64,000 nucleotides of DNA from Rhizobium skierniewicense (GCF_014196515.1 NZ_JACIDV010000009.1:1-64000), one strand, 5' to 3'. Shown: positions 6,840 to 16,783, counted from the first letter of the stretch. The notes: generated from the sequence alone by a model not told the origin. Program-made: numbers and translations.

Positions 6840-7952
6840 ATGTCCGCATTTTCACGCTTCACCCCGCTCGCTGCTTCACTTCCATCCGCCGTGCCTTTCG
6901 TTGGCCCGGAGGCGATAGAGCGCAACCGCAAGCTTGCCGTCAAAGCGCGCATCGGGGCCAATGAAAGCGGCTTCGGCCCGGCACCGTCGGTCGTTGAAGC
7001 CATGCGCACGGCGGCAACAGAAACATGGATGTATTCAGACCCGGAAAATTTCGAGCTGCGGGAAGCGCTCGCCATTTATCACGGCATTTCCCGCGGAAAC
7101 ATCGCCATCGGCAATGGCGTGGACGGCCTTTTGGGCGAAATCGTCCGACTCGTGGTCGAACCGGGAACGCCGGTCGTCACGTCCTTTGGCGGTTACCCGA
7201 CCTTCAATTATCATGTGAACGGTTATGGTGGACGGCTGGTGGCGACGCCCTATCTGGACGACCACGAAAACCTCGATGGCTTGCTCGATCTCGTCAAAAA
7301 GGAAAACGCGCCGCTCGTCTACTTCGCCAACCCCGATAACCCGATGGGAAGCTGGTGGGATGCGAGCGAAGTGCTCACATTCGCCAAGGCGCTGCCGGAA
7401 ACCTGTCTGCTGGTGCTGGACGAAGCCTATTGCGAAACAGCCCCGGAAAGCGCCGTGCCCAGCGTTCGCGCCATGATCGGCATGCCCAATGTGCTGCGCA
7501 TGCGCACCTTCTCCAAGGCCTATGGCCTGGCCGGCGCACGTGTCGGCTATGCCATCGGAACGCTCGGCAATGCGCAGGCCTTCGATAAGATCCGCAACCA
7601 CTTCGGCATGCCCCGCATATCGGTCGCGGCGGCACTGGCGGCACTGAAAGATCAGGCGTACCTGCGCGATGTCGTCAAACGCATCGCCAACGCGCGCGAG
7701 CGCGTCTCGACCATCGCCCGCCAGAACGGCCTCTCTCCACTCGCCTCCGCCACCAACTTCGTCGCCATCGATTGCCACAAGGATGCAGCTTATGCCAAAG
7801 CCGTCGTCGATGGTCTGATGGAACACGGCGTCTTCATCCGCATGCCCGGCGTCGAACCCCTCAGCCGCTGCATCCGTGTGAGCGCTGCGCCGGATGACAA
7901 GCTGGACCTGTTTGCGCAGGCATTGCCGAAGGTACTGGAGGGGTTGGGTTGA
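6840..7952 (+). CDS. HisC-like PLP-dependent aminotransferase (class I/II)
   Basis: 370-aa fold-type I aminotransferase resembling histidinol-phosphate aminotransferase. Visible features are the substrate-region ANESGFGP, FANPDNPMG (Asn that binds PLP), LVLDEAYCE (Asp that holds the pyridine nitrogen), TFSKAYGLAGARVGY with the Schiff-base Lys at about 226, and RCIRVSAA near the end (carboxylate-binding Arg). HisC-like enzymes also act on aromatic amino acids, and no histidine genes are adjacent, so the physiological substrate is open. ATG at 6840 is preferred to a TTG 27 nt upstream. Monocistronic in appearance. Confidence 0.85.
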   Translation: MSAFSRFTPLAASLPSAVPFVGPEAIERNRKLAVKARIGANESGFGPAPSVVEAMRTAATETWMYSDPENFELREALAIYHGISRGNIAIGNGVDGLLGEIVRLVVEPGTPVVTSFGGYPTFNYHVNGYGGRLVATPYLDDHENLDGLLDLVKKENAPLVYFANPDNPMGSWWDASEVLTFAKALPETCLLVLDEAYCETAPESAVPSVRAMIGMPNVLRMRTFSKAYGLAGARVGYAIGTLGNAQAFDKIRNHFGMPRISVAAALAALKDQAYLRDVVKRIANARERVSTIARQNGLSPLASATNFVAIDCHKDAAYAKAVVDGLMEHGVFIRMPGVEPLSRCIRVSAAPDDKLDLFAQALPKVLEGLG

Positions 7953-8060
7953 TCCCTCAGTCCTCTGACAGCGATGCCTTCGGATAGGGAAGCGTCAGCT
8001 CCAAAATATCTGAGCCTTGTCCCTCGCGCCAAGCCTTGAGATGATAATCACCCAAATAAA

Positions 8061-8096
8061 AAACCGTGCCGGCCTTGTTTCTGCCGGTCACGGTTT
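8061..8096 (-). terminator. Inverted repeat, probable terminator of the Sel1 gene transcript
   Basis: AAACCGTG-CCGGC and GCCGG-T-CACGGTTT form an imperfect long stem, with TTTTATTT on the minus strand beyond it. It lies about 150 nt downstream of the minus-strand Sel1 gene. A second small stem (GCGGTC/GACCGC, 8189-8204) with CTGTCTTTTTG on the plus strand lies nearer. The pair could terminate in both directions. Confidence 0.55.
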
Positions 8097-8245
8097 GATG
8101 TTTCAGCGTGGATCAAGCTGAGGCCCTTGCGGGTTATATCGTCTTTTTCTGGCCGGCCAGGACTGGAGGAAACCAGCCGGGGAGAATGGCGGTCTTTTGA
8201 CCGCTCTGTCTTTTTGTTGGCGCCGGTTGGTCCGGTGCTCGATTG

Positions 8246-8512
8246 TTAGTGCGTGGTCATCCAATCGCGGGCGGCGCGCAGCGCCGTTGCGAGGTCAGCC
8301 TTGTTCATGTTGCGGGCCAGATCGGCGCGCAGCGAGGCTGCCCGTTCCGAACCCTTGATGGCGGCGATGTTGAGCCACTTGTGGGCAGCGATGAGGTCCG
8401 GTGCGCAGCCACGGCCTGTTGCGTAGATCAGGCCGAGGTTGCAGAAGACGTCCGCGCGGCTTTGGCCACCGGCAACTGCCATTTCAATATCGCGAACTTC
8501 AAAGCGTGCCAT
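8246..8512 (-). CDS. Sel1-like (TPR-related) repeat protein
   Basis: 88-aa protein holding about one and a half Sel1-type repeats. The stretch FCNLGLIYATGRGCAPDLIAAHKW carries the LGxxYxxGxGxxxDxxxAxxW signature, followed by a second helix pair. Sel1 repeats mediate protein-protein contacts, and no catalytic motif or signal peptide is present, so it is presumably cytoplasmic. The ATG has AGGAT 7 nt upstream. It is isolated, with 500 nt of gene-free DNA before it. Confidence 0.8.
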   Translation of the reverse strand: MARFEVRDIEMAVAGGQSRADVFCNLGLIYATGRGCAPDLIAAHKWLNIAAIKGSERAASLRADLARNMNKADLATALRAARDWMTTH

Positions 8513-9017
8513 TTTTCTATCCTGTTTGCCCGTTTTTCTCTCTGTCGTCGCCCCTCTGTGGGAGCTCTGGGGACTGAGGCCTTACCGTCTTCTGCGGCTT
8601 GTTCTGGCTCTTTCCCTTGGCAGGTTTGCCCTGCTCTTTCGATGTCCCCACTATGCCAAACGGGCTTCAACAGGCGCTTAAAATCCATGATTAACGGGGG
8701 ACAAACAAAGTCCAAACGATTGGTAAAGTTGGGTTTTTGTTAAATATCACGAGGCCCGGAAATTAAGGGCTTTGCGGACAATTTTACGAAAAGTTTACGG
8801 ATGGAATTCAACCCTTTCGTAACCACGTCGAAACTTGCGATTTTTCGACACGGTTTTTTTCGAGCCGGAAGTCGGCGAAAAAGCCACGAATTTCCCATTG
8901 GGCCTTGTTTCCTTTTACGTTCACGTCAACTATAAATCTCGCTATCGCATCAGGAGTTGCGAGCACGGACCTCGGATCGTTTTCGGGGTTCAGTCGAAGC
9001 TGGATTGGGAGGTCCCT
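8513..9017. other. 505-nt gene-free region between the Sel1 and DUF2147 genes
   Basis: It holds the divergent promoters of the Sel1 gene (minus) and the DUF2147 gene (plus). Frames in it lack ribosome sites and read as shadows. The right half is AT-rich and includes a MerR-type palindrome at 8915-8928, listed separately. No RNA gene is recognised. Confidence 0.5.
8915..8928. promoter_or_regulatory. TTACGT-N2-ACGTCA palindrome, MerR-family-type operator candidate
   Basis: The site reads TTTTACGTTCACGTCAAC about 90 nt upstream of the DUF2147 start. It shares TTTACGTTCACGT exactly with a site at about 37965 between the ETF-QO and SDR genes. The pattern resembles sites of MerR-family regulators of branched-chain amino acid and fatty acid breakdown (LiuR type). 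The assignment is inference. Confidence 0.4.
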
Positions 9018-9356
9018 ATGAAGAGAATGACGATACTTGCCGCCGCCGCCTTTTTGATGGGCAGCGGTGCCTTTGCCGGAGAGGCCATCGAGGGCAACTG
9101 GAAAACAGCCAGTGGCGAGACAGCGGCGATTACCCAGTGCGGCTCGGCCTATTGCGTGACGTTGAAGACCGGCAAACATGCCGGAAAGCAGATCGGCAAG
9201 ATGAGTGGAAAAGGCAACAGCTATTCCGGCGAGATCACCGACCCCGAAAACGACAAGACCTATGCGGGCACCGGCACCGTGTCTGGCAGTTCGCTTGCCA
9301 TGAAGGGCTGCGTGCTGAAGGTGCTGTGCAAATCCCAGACCTGGACGCGTCTGTAA
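9018..9356 (+). CDS. DUF2147-family exported protein
   Basis: 112-aa secreted protein. A signal peptide (MKRMTILAAAAFLMGSGAFA, cleavage before GEA) precedes a small DUF2147-like domain beginning IEGNWKTASGETAAI and ending in Cys-containing strands (GCVLKVLCKSQTWTRL). DUF2147 proteins are small periplasmic beta-rich proteins, some implicated in envelope or metabolite binding, without an established activity. The frame extends upstream to 8835, but the ATG at 9018 is chosen because it has GGGAGG upstream and opens directly with the signal peptide. Four cysteines could form two disulfides. Confidence 0.8.
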   Translation: MKRMTILAAAAFLMGSGAFAGEAIEGNWKTASGETAAITQCGSAYCVTLKTGKHAGKQIGKMSGKGNSYSGEITDPENDKTYAGTGTVSGSSLAMKGCVLKVLCKSQTWTRL

Positions 9357-9443
9357 TAGGTGGACAGTGTGGACGGGGGAAGGCTTCGTCCACATTGCTC
9401 GATAGCACGCGACATTTCAACTCGGACGGTATGTCTATCTAAA

Positions 9444-9740
9444 ATGATGATCGTTTTTGAAATCCTTATCAAAGTAGCCGCGCACGCTGCGCTCTCACTG
9501 CTGATCCTGCACCAGATGGCCACGCAGGTCAGAGAGTATTATTTTTACAAAAAGAACGGCTGGGATTTTTCCATCGACAGCAACTTGGACAGGCTGAAGC
9601 TCGATGAGAAAATTACGGCTTACAATCTGAACCTGACCAACTGGGAGCGATTCTGGCTATTTCGCCCATTCTATATCGTTATCATGATTGCATTTTTCGG
9701 CTTCATGCTCTGGGCAGCATTCCAACGCATCTCAGTATGA
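9444..9740 (+). CDS. Small membrane protein of unknown function, 98 aa
   Basis: Two hydrophobic segments are visible: about residues 3-25 (VFEILIKVAAHAALSLLILH) and about 74-93 (FYIVIMIAFFGFMLWAAF). A polar linker between them is rich in Tyr, Lys and Asp. No family is recognised. The ATG at 9444 follows an A-rich stretch with no clear Shine-Dalgarno. Base composition is lower in GC than its neighbours, so it may be a recent arrival or a weakly selected gene. It lies between the DUF2147 gene and phoX on the same strand, with own spacing on both sides. Confidence 0.5.
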   Translation: MMIVFEILIKVAAHAALSLLILHQMATQVREYYFYKKNGWDFSIDSNLDRLKLDEKITAYNLNLTNWERFWLFRPFYIVIMIAFFGFMLWAAFQRISV

Positions 9741-9782
9741 CCAATCCGTATACAATATAAGGTATTCATCAACGTCCTTTTT

Positions 9783-9800
9783 CCGTCATACCGCTGTAAT
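9783..9800 (+). promoter_or_regulatory. PHO box (PhoB-binding direct repeat) upstream of phoX
   Basis: CCGTCAT-ACCG-CTGTAAT matches the two 7-bp half-sites spaced by 4 nt of the PHO box (consensus CTGTCAT-N4-CTGTCAT), with one mismatch in each half. It lies 60 nt before the phoX ATG, where a PhoB-activated promoter should be. It predicts induction under phosphate starvation. Confidence 0.7.
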
Positions 9801-9860
9801 GAACGCTCTTTAGTTGCCCTTTCTGGAACTGTTCGAAACAACGATTGGCTGGAGAGCAAT

Positions 9861-11771
9861 ATGACAAAGATCGACACGAGCAAACTGAGCTGGGACGAGT
9901 GGGATGAACTGCAGAACCCGCCTCCAGCTGTGACCGATTTCGACCGCGTGGTGGAATCGGCGATTTCGCGTCGCGGTTTTCTCGGCGGCGTTCTGGCGTT
10001 CGGCTCTGCGGCTGTCGCTCTGGGTACGCTCGGCAATCTGGCCTCCTCCACATCTGCGCAGGCACAGGAAGCCGCATCACGCTTTCCGTTCAAGCCCGTG
10101 GCTGCCACGACCGACAACACCATCCATGTGCCAGAAGGCTATAGCTGGAAGCCGGTTGCCAAATGGGGCCAGCCGCTATTTCCCAACGTGCCGGATATCG
10201 ATCCGGTCAAGGGTGTCAGCCTTGAGAACTCGGACAAGGTTTTCGGCGAGAACACCGACGGCATGGAGCTCTTCGTGGTTGGCAGCCATCAGCTGATTGC
10301 CGTCAACCATGAATATGTGAACAACGAGACCAATCTGCCCCACCGCGAAAAGGGCATGCCCGCCAATCTGGATGAGGTCAAAATCCTCCAGCACATGCAG
10401 GGCGTCACCGTCATGGAAGTGGCGGAAAGAAACGATGGCTGGGAAATTGTCGTCGACAGCCCGTTCAACCGCCGCATTCATCACAACACGCCGATGACGC
10501 TGTCCGGCCCTGCCGCCGGTTCTGATCTCGTCAAGACGAAGACCGATCCAAACGGCATCGACTGTCTCGGCACCTTCAACAATTGCGGCGCGGGCCGCAC
10601 GCCCTGGGGTACCTATCTCACCTGCGAAGAAAACTTCAACGGCTATTTCGGCTCCACGGACGCCGCCTTCAAGATGCCGGATGATTACAAGCGCTACGGC
10701 ATCGCCGCCGAAACCCGTTACGGCTACGAGCTGTTCGATGAGCGTTTCGATGTGTCAAAGCACCCCAACGAGCCGCGCCGTGCCGGTTACGTCGTGGAGA
10801 TCGATCCGTCGAACGCATCCTCGACACCCATCAAGCGCACCGCCCTTGGCCGCATCAAGCATGAAAATGCCGCCGTTGTCATCGCGCGCGACGGCCGTGT
10901 TGTGGTCTATATGGGCGACGATGAGCGTGGAGAGTTTCTCTACAAGTATATCTCCAACGGCATCTATGTGCCCGGCGGCGATACATCGAAGCTTCTGGAC
11001 GAAGGCACGCTTCACGTCGCCAAGTTCAACGATGACGGCAATGGCGAGTGGGTGGCGCTGACACCGGAATCCACCGGCATGAAGATGGACGAAATCTGCG
11101 TCTTCACGCGTCAGGCCGCTTCCAAGGTGGGTGCCACCACCATGGACCGCCCGGAATGGGTGGCGATCAACCCCGTTGCCATCGAAGCCTATTGCGCGTT
11201 GACCAACAACACCAATCGCGGTGTGACGAAAGACGGCAAGCTGCGCGCCAATGGCGGTGGCGATGCCATGGTTCTCAACGCCGCAAACCCGCGCGAAAAG
11301 AACGAATACGGCCAGATCGTGCGCTGGTATCCTGAGAATGACGACCATGCCGATGGCAAGTTCAAATGGGACCTGTTCTGCATGGCCGGCAACCCCAATG
11401 TTCACAAGGATGCCTATGCGGGCTCCTCCAACATCAATTCCGGCAACATGTTCAACTCGCCCGATGGCATGATGTTCGATTCGACCGGTCTGCTCTGGAT
11501 CCAGACGGATGGTGAAGACAGCAATGACGGCCAGTATGCCGGACAGGGCAACAACCAGATGCTGGCGGGCGACCCCGTCACCGGTCGTATCGAGCGGTTC
11601 CTGACCGCGCCGAAAGGGTCGGAAGTCACCGGCCAGACGTGGTCTGCCGACAAGCGCACCCACTTCGTCGGCATCCAGCACCCTGACGCGCCCTTCCCGG
11701 ATGGCGAAGGCAAGCTGCCGCGCTCTGCTCTCATCGCCGTCAAGCGCGATGACAACGCCATGATCGGCTGA
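9861..11771 (+). CDS. phoX: PhoX-family alkaline phosphatase (DUF839), Tat-exported
   Basis: 636-aa periplasmic phosphatase of the PhoX/DUF839 family, which releases phosphate from organic monoesters using calcium and iron. A twin-arginine signal is visible at residues 36-43 (SRRGFLGG) followed by a hydrophobic stretch and an Ala-rich cleavage region (SAQAQEA), so the protein is exported folded. Family segments include NHEYVN, NNCGAGRTPWGTYLTCEENFNGYF, GRIKHENAAV, YMGDDERGEFLYKYIS, RPEWVAINP and LLWIQTDGEDSN, which carry the Glu and Asp metal ligands of the beta-propeller. A PHO-box match lies just upstream, consistent with PhoB control. A terminator follows directly. Confidence 0.93.
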   Translation: MTKIDTSKLSWDEWDELQNPPPAVTDFDRVVESAISRRGFLGGVLAFGSAAVALGTLGNLASSTSAQAQEAASRFPFKPVAATTDNTIHVPEGYSWKPVAKWGQPLFPNVPDIDPVKGVSLENSDKVFGENTDGMELFVVGSHQLIAVNHEYVNNETNLPHREKGMPANLDEVKILQHMQGVTVMEVAERNDGWEIVVDSPFNRRIHHNTPMTLSGPAAGSDLVKTKTDPNGIDCLGTFNNCGAGRTPWGTYLTCEENFNGYFGSTDAAFKMPDDYKRYGIAAETRYGYELFDERFDVSKHPNEPRRAGYVVEIDPSNASSTPIKRTALGRIKHENAAVVIARDGRVVVYMGDDERGEFLYKYISNGIYVPGGDTSKLLDEGTLHVAKFNDDGNGEWVALTPESTGMKMDEICVFTRQAASKVGATTMDRPEWVAINPVAIEAYCALTNNTNRGVTKDGKLRANGGGDAMVLNAANPREKNEYGQIVRWYPENDDHADGKFKWDLFCMAGNPNVHKDAYAGSSNINSGNMFNSPDGMMFDSTGLLWIQTDGEDSNDGQYAGQGNNQMLAGDPVTGRIERFLTAPKGSEVTGQTWSADKRTHFVGIQHPDAPFPDGEGKLPRSALIAVKRDDNAMIG

Positions 11772-11791
11772 TCAGCAAGCCGTTCATGCAA

Positions 11792-11819
11792 AAGGCGCCG
11801 TTCACGCGGCGCCTTTTTT
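11792..11819 (+). terminator. Rho-independent terminator of phoX
   Basis: A 9-bp stem AAGGCGCCG/CGGCGCCTT with a 6-nt loop is followed by six T (11814-11819). It is 20 nt beyond the phoX stop. Confidence 0.92.
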
Positions 11820-11848
11820 GATTCTGCCTCAGGTCCTGCGAGGCTATT

Positions 11849-12085
11849 TCAGCGCCACTGCGTCCCATCGGCAGCCTGGCAACCGTAAGGCGGCAGCATG
11901 TTGCCGAATGTCTGGTGCAGCTTGTCGCAACCCCATTTGTTGATCGGGCCCGGCATGCGGCTGTTCAGCTCGATGCCAACCTCGTTGTACGGGCTCTCGG
12001 TGTTGGTGACGTAGCTGTACCAACGGTAACCGAAGATCACGACGGCGAAGACGATCACCATTGCCAGCACTCTTATAATTTTCAC
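11849..12085 (-). CDS. Small membrane-anchored hypothetical protein, 78 aa
   Basis: An N-terminal hydrophobic helix (about residues 3-20, IIRVLAMVIVFAVVIFGY) is followed by a short periplasmic domain with two cysteines (WGCDKL and PYGCQAADGTQW) that could form a disulfide. The ending resembles small exported proteins annotated as hypothetical in rhizobia. The start is GTG with AAGGA 6-7 nt upstream. It is convergent with phoX and divergent from the esterase. Function unknown. Confidence 0.6.
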   Translation of the reverse strand: MKIIRVLAMVIVFAVVIFGYRWYSYVTNTESPYNEVGIELNSRMPGPINKWGCDKLHQTFGNMLPPYGCQAADGTQWR

Positions 12086-12285
12086 GGTATGTCCTTACGT
12101 GTCATGTGAATATCGACCCAGGCCACCGGGCTTTCGCAATATCTGCGCTGAAAGCGTTCTTGCATGGGTCGGAACGGGTCCTAACCGGGAAATCCCATTT
12201 CAGCAAGCAGCCCGATCTTTACACTGAACGCGCCAACGCGCGATTGAAAAGACTGGGGGCATCTGTCAGTTTCGCGCTGGGGTAA

Positions 12286-13464
<1,179 letters not shown>

Positions 13465-13581
13465 AGCCAGAACCACATTTGCCGCCCTGTTGGAAACGAT
13501 AGGGCGGCGCTGCTCACTTGCGAGCTTGCCGTCCCCTCATGTTTGACCATTGAGGGTGATCGGCAGCCGCTCAGACAGGCG

Positions 13582-13815
13582 TCACGCCCCCTCGTATTTC
13601 ACCGTCACACCACGCTGGCGGAAGTAGGCCTGCATGAGTTTTCTGCCGGAGCGGTTGTTCTGCACCAGCTTGGCAGGGTCGAACAGCGCTTCCTTCAAGC
13701 CTTCTTTTGCCAAGGCTGCCTTGAGATTGGCGATATGTGCGTCAATGTCTGCATTGTCTGCCTGGAGCGATTCATAAATTCGGCTTGTCGCATCTGCTAC
13801 GGTTAGTTCGCTCAC
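13582..13815 (-). CDS. Small hypothetical protein, 77 aa
   Basis: Helical, charged protein (SELTVADATSRIYESLQADNAD... then a basic C-terminus KLMQAYFRQRGVTVKYEGA). I do not recognise a family. The GTG start at 13815 is chosen because AGGAG lies 7 nt upstream, while the longer frame to 13872 has none. The regular helix pattern and lack of signal or membrane segment suggest a cytoplasmic binding or accessory protein. It is not part of an obvious operon. Confidence 0.6.
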   Translation of the reverse strand: MSELTVADATSRIYESLQADNADIDAHIANLKAALAKEGLKEALFDPAKLVQNNRSGRKLMQAYFRQRGVTVKYEGA

Positions 13816-14063
13816 TGTTTTACTCCTGTCATTGTCTGGCTGGCGCTTACCACATTTTTTGCCGTGTCCCAATTTTTATCAGGTTTGTCGTGCCAGAAGG
13901 TGATGATGAATGATGGCGACGCGGCGGCTTTCGAAAAGGGGACCCCGTTCCATTGTTTCCCTGCGTTCATGACGAAGCGTTGTATCCTATCCCAATGTCA
14001 TTAGGATCACCATTGAGCCATCGGCGCTCACAAGACCAAGGACCGGCAACGGAGCAGGCGACA

Positions 14064-14549
14064 ATGAGCTTTTCAGACAGCTATCTTGGGAAACTACGTC
14101 AGAAAATAGGGTCAGGCATCCTCCTTGTTCCCGGCGCTCGCGTTATCGTCAAGCGCGAGGACGGCTGCCTGCTCATGCAGCACAGGACGGACTTCGATGT
14201 CTGGGGAATTCCCGGTGGAAACGCCGAGGAAGGCGAAGATCTTCAATCCGTCGCTATCAGAGAAACACGGGAAGAGACGGGCATTCGCATCCGGAACCTC
14301 CTGCCTTTCGGGTTTGGTAGCAATCCTGAGTTCGAAACGGTCACCTTTCCCAACGGCGATATCTGCCAGTTCTTTGCCATGATGTTTTACACGACGCATT
14401 ATGATGGCACGCCTGTCGTTGCTGATGACGAGTCCAAAGCGGTGGACTGGATCAACCCGGACGTTCTGCCTCCTATGCTTCCCAATATGCGTCGTAGCGT
14501 CGAGGCGTTTCAAAGGTTTGAGAAGACCGGCATTTTCCAGATGATTTAA
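14064..14549 (+). CDS. Nudix hydrolase
   Basis: 161-aa Nudix-fold pyrophosphohydrolase. The Nudix box is intact: G-NAEEG-E-DLQSVAI-RETREETGI matches Gx5Ex7REUxEExGU, with Thr at the first hydrophobic position. It provides the glutamates that bind Mg2+. WGIPGGN precedes it, as usual. The substrate class (nucleotide sugar, dinucleotide, oxidised nucleotide) cannot be told from sequence. The ATG at 14064 has GGAG 9 nt upstream. The frame opens further upstream at 13953, but those 37 residues are unlike Nudix N-termini. Stands alone. Confidence 0.85.
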   Translation: MSFSDSYLGKLRQKIGSGILLVPGARVIVKREDGCLLMQHRTDFDVWGIPGGNAEEGEDLQSVAIRETREETGIRIRNLLPFGFGSNPEFETVTFPNGDICQFFAMMFYTTHYDGTPVVADDESKAVDWINPDVLPPMLPNMRRSVEAFQRFEKTGIFQMI

Positions 14550-14639
14550 AGCGCTTGCGGATCGCAAGGCTCCTATGTTCGGATGGGTGTACGCCCATTC
14601 GACATGATCTCTAGAACGCCTGAGGTTACAGAAAATCGC

Positions 14640-16079
14640 TCACAGTTTGGTTTTTCGGACCCTGCCATTATGGAGTCGATAATTGTAAGCAGCGTCTCTT
14701 GCACCGTCGTGGTCATCGGTCACCATGAAGCTTTGAGCATCGATCGCCTTTTGTAGGGTGCCACTCACGAAGCAGAAAACGGCTTTGCCGTCGCTGCCCC
14801 ACACGTCGTTCAGCTTTACGAAGCTCGCGCCATCGATACCTGCAACCACCAGCGTCCCGTTGGATCGGTATAGGCCGTTAATGTCCATCGCCCAGCAATT
14901 GGTTGCGGTTTCGCACAAAAACCGAAAGCTACCGGCGTCCATCTTTTTCTGATGTTCGCCACGCAGATAGACGCGAGCGGAGTCAGTTGCCCACACACCC
15001 CGCTCTCCAAAGGTCCGGAAAGTTTTGGCATCGGCATCATCCAGCGCAACAAGAATATCATCCGGATACCCGAACGGCCAACTCGTACGAGCGTATGAGG
15101 CTGCGTAAACACGTTTGTGGTCTTTTGCGATTGGGGTTACCCACTGAAGAACCTCAAAGGTTGCAGGGGCGGCGTGTTCGACACGATACCCGTTGAAATA
15201 AACCGCCGCTTTATCTTTTCCGAAACGCTCTTTGAGAGGGGTGAAGGAAGGACGATCCACATCGGCGATTGATCGCCAGCGACAGAACACTTTTTTCGCG
15301 TCGCGACCATGAAAAGCGTCAAGCGGTTCGAACGTGTTGGGGTCCGCGCCACGCACGAGATTGAAGACCGCACGGGGTTCTGGCATGCGCGTGAATGTTT
15401 CTTTGAAGAAAACAGCGTTTTCGGTGCGATACCAAGCATCCGCGATCTGCTCGGCGCCATCTTCTTTGAATGAATATGAAGGATGCCACCAGCCGATCGT
15501 GTCGGAATATTCTCTCGCAAACCAGTCACGCAGCAGCATATGGTGATCGTCGCAAAGCGAATACTGCACGGTCTCATGACACTTTGAACCGTTGCTCAGC
15601 GTCAGTGAACTGCCCAGATGATAAAGATCATGCTTGTCTCCAACGTAAGAACCGTTGGCAACGAGAGTGCCGGCATCAAGGCCATCGAAGTGAAAGAAGT
15701 GGGAACCGGTTTTGACATAGAGCCGATGCCTGTCTTTTGCAAAATAGGGGCTGTTGCCCAAAAGAGTGAAACTTGCCGGGTCAGCGCCGGGGATGACACG
15801 ATCCTCCAGATAGACATGCGTATTATCCAGCCCGTAATCATCATCCATAACACGAAAGTTCCGTACGTCTCGTGTCACGAACTTGGCCTTTCTGTTGCGC
15901 TGATGATACCACCAGACGCCCTTTTCATCGCCAAGATAACCCGCCGACAGCGGCCCGTCGCAAAACAGGCTGATCACTTCGAACCGCTGCGCCGAAATGC
16001 CACCTTTTACCTCCACCGCCTCGCCACCCTCCTCAAGGAGCACGACTTTCCCTTGGTGAACGGCGAAGGTCGTGGGCAT
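14640..16079 (-). CDS. DKNYY-family repeat protein
   Basis: 479-aa protein built of degenerate repeats in which an Asp/Lys-x-x-x-Tyr core recurs (DNTHVYLED, DRHRLYVKTG, DKHDLYHLG, DKAAVYFNGY, DHKRVYAAS, DSARVYLRGEH). These fit the DKNYY family, a probable beta-propeller-like repeat of unknown function. There is no signal peptide when the ATG at 16079 (MPTTFAVHQG) is used. That start has GGAGAG 5 nt upstream. The longer frame to 16214 reads into low-quality sequence. DKNYY proteins have been linked to interbacterial or polymorphic loci in some genomes, but nothing here supports that. Confidence 0.7.
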   Translation of the reverse strand: MPTTFAVHQGKVVLLEEGGEAVEVKGGISAQRFEVISLFCDGPLSAGYLGDEKGVWWYHQRNRKAKFVTRDVRNFRVMDDDYGLDNTHVYLEDRVIPGADPASFTLLGNSPYFAKDRHRLYVKTGSHFFHFDGLDAGTLVANGSYVGDKHDLYHLGSSLTLSNGSKCHETVQYSLCDDHHMLLRDWFAREYSDTIGWWHPSYSFKEDGAEQIADAWYRTENAVFFKETFTRMPEPRAVFNLVRGADPNTFEPLDAFHGRDAKKVFCRWRSIADVDRPSFTPLKERFGKDKAAVYFNGYRVEHAAPATFEVLQWVTPIAKDHKRVYAASYARTSWPFGYPDDILVALDDADAKTFRTFGERGVWATDSARVYLRGEHQKKMDAGSFRFLCETATNCWAMDINGLYRSNGTLVVAGIDGASFVKLNDVWGSDGKAVFCFVSGTLQKAIDAQSFMVTDDHDGARDAAYNYRLHNGRVRKTKL

Positions 16080-16518
16080 GATACTCTCCGGCTTGCGGGT
16101 TGAACATAGAAATAGCCTGGGTCCAAACCAGCCATTTGCAACTCTGGATGTATAATAAAAACGCCGCTTGTCGGCAACGCCGCAATGTCTCAAAGACGAC
16201 GCTGCGGCATGCAAGCTTTGAGGGGTGGATGTCTGTACTCATGGCACGGCACTTTTTTTCATTCCGTGAGATGGAGGACAATCGGGAAGGCTTGCTCTTG
16301 TGCTTAACCTTTGGCGACGTACGCACCGAACCATGGTTCAGGATGTTTTGCGGACGTCATCGCTGGTCCTGTAACCCGCTTGACCGAGTCAAACTCATCC
16401 CCCCACCAGTTAACCACTCTGAACGGCACATGAACCCGTCTCTCAGGGTCGGTTCAGTCCCACTGTGGCAAAGTCGTGTCCAGCATAAGAGAAGACTGTG
16501 ACGCAAAGGGGAAATGAC
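16080..16518. other. 439-nt region without a convincing gene
   Basis: It carries the promoter of the DKNYY gene (minus) and the leader of the small ORF at 16519. A 12-bp perfect palindrome GAACCATGGTTC sits at 16328-16339. A 133-codon frame on the plus strand (16100-16501) has poor composition and no ribosome site and is not called. Confidence 0.45.
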
Positions 16519-16689
16519 ATGGCGGTTCTGGTTAGACGCTTCAGCATCATCGTTCTTCTGATGGCGATTTTTGCCATGTCCTTCGCGGCTTTGGTGGTCA
16601 ACCCCAATCGCAGTTTCCAGCGTGTGAATGTCGGCGCGTCGATTGCCTGCCAGACAAGCTTTTCCAACAATTGCCACGTCACTCTGTAG
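16519..16689 (+). CDS. Small exported or membrane protein, 56 aa
   Basis: MAVLVRRF followed by a hydrophobic run (IIVLLMAIFAMSFAALVV) looks like a signal or anchor sequence. The 30-residue tail contains two cysteines (GASIACQTSFSNNCHVTL). An AGGGGAAATGAC sequence precedes the ATG. No family is recognised. The size and layout resemble short periplasmic hypothetical proteins common in rhizobia. Confidence 0.45.
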   Translation: MAVLVRRFSIIVLLMAIFAMSFAALVVNPNRSFQRVNVGASIACQTSFSNNCHVTL

Positions 16690-16750
16690 CCACCCATCCG
16701 ACCGGACACGACCTCGTCGAATATTTTTCGAACACACATATTTCTGTCGC

Positions 16751-16778
16751 TTGCCTGTCGAAATTGGCTCTCTATAAT
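16751..16778 (+). promoter_or_regulatory. Sigma70-type promoter immediately upstream of amn
   Basis: TTGCCT (16751-16756) and a perfect TATAAT (16773-16778) are spaced by 16 nt. A start site 6-7 nt beyond the -10 falls at about 16784-16785, on the first amn ATG, so the message would be leaderless or use the in-frame ATG at 16826. Confidence 0.55.
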
Positions 16779-16783
16779 GGGCC

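Noticed and set aside
7035-7826. Minus-strand frame of 263 codons inside the aminotransferase
   Set aside because: The plus strand has all aminotransferase motifs. The antisense protein is Asp/His/Gly-rich without any domain.
16100-16501. Plus-strand frame of 133 codons in the DKNYY/small-protein spacer
   Set aside because: No ribosome site, a Trp/Cys/His-rich composition unlike coding sequence here, and it crosses a likely promoter region.
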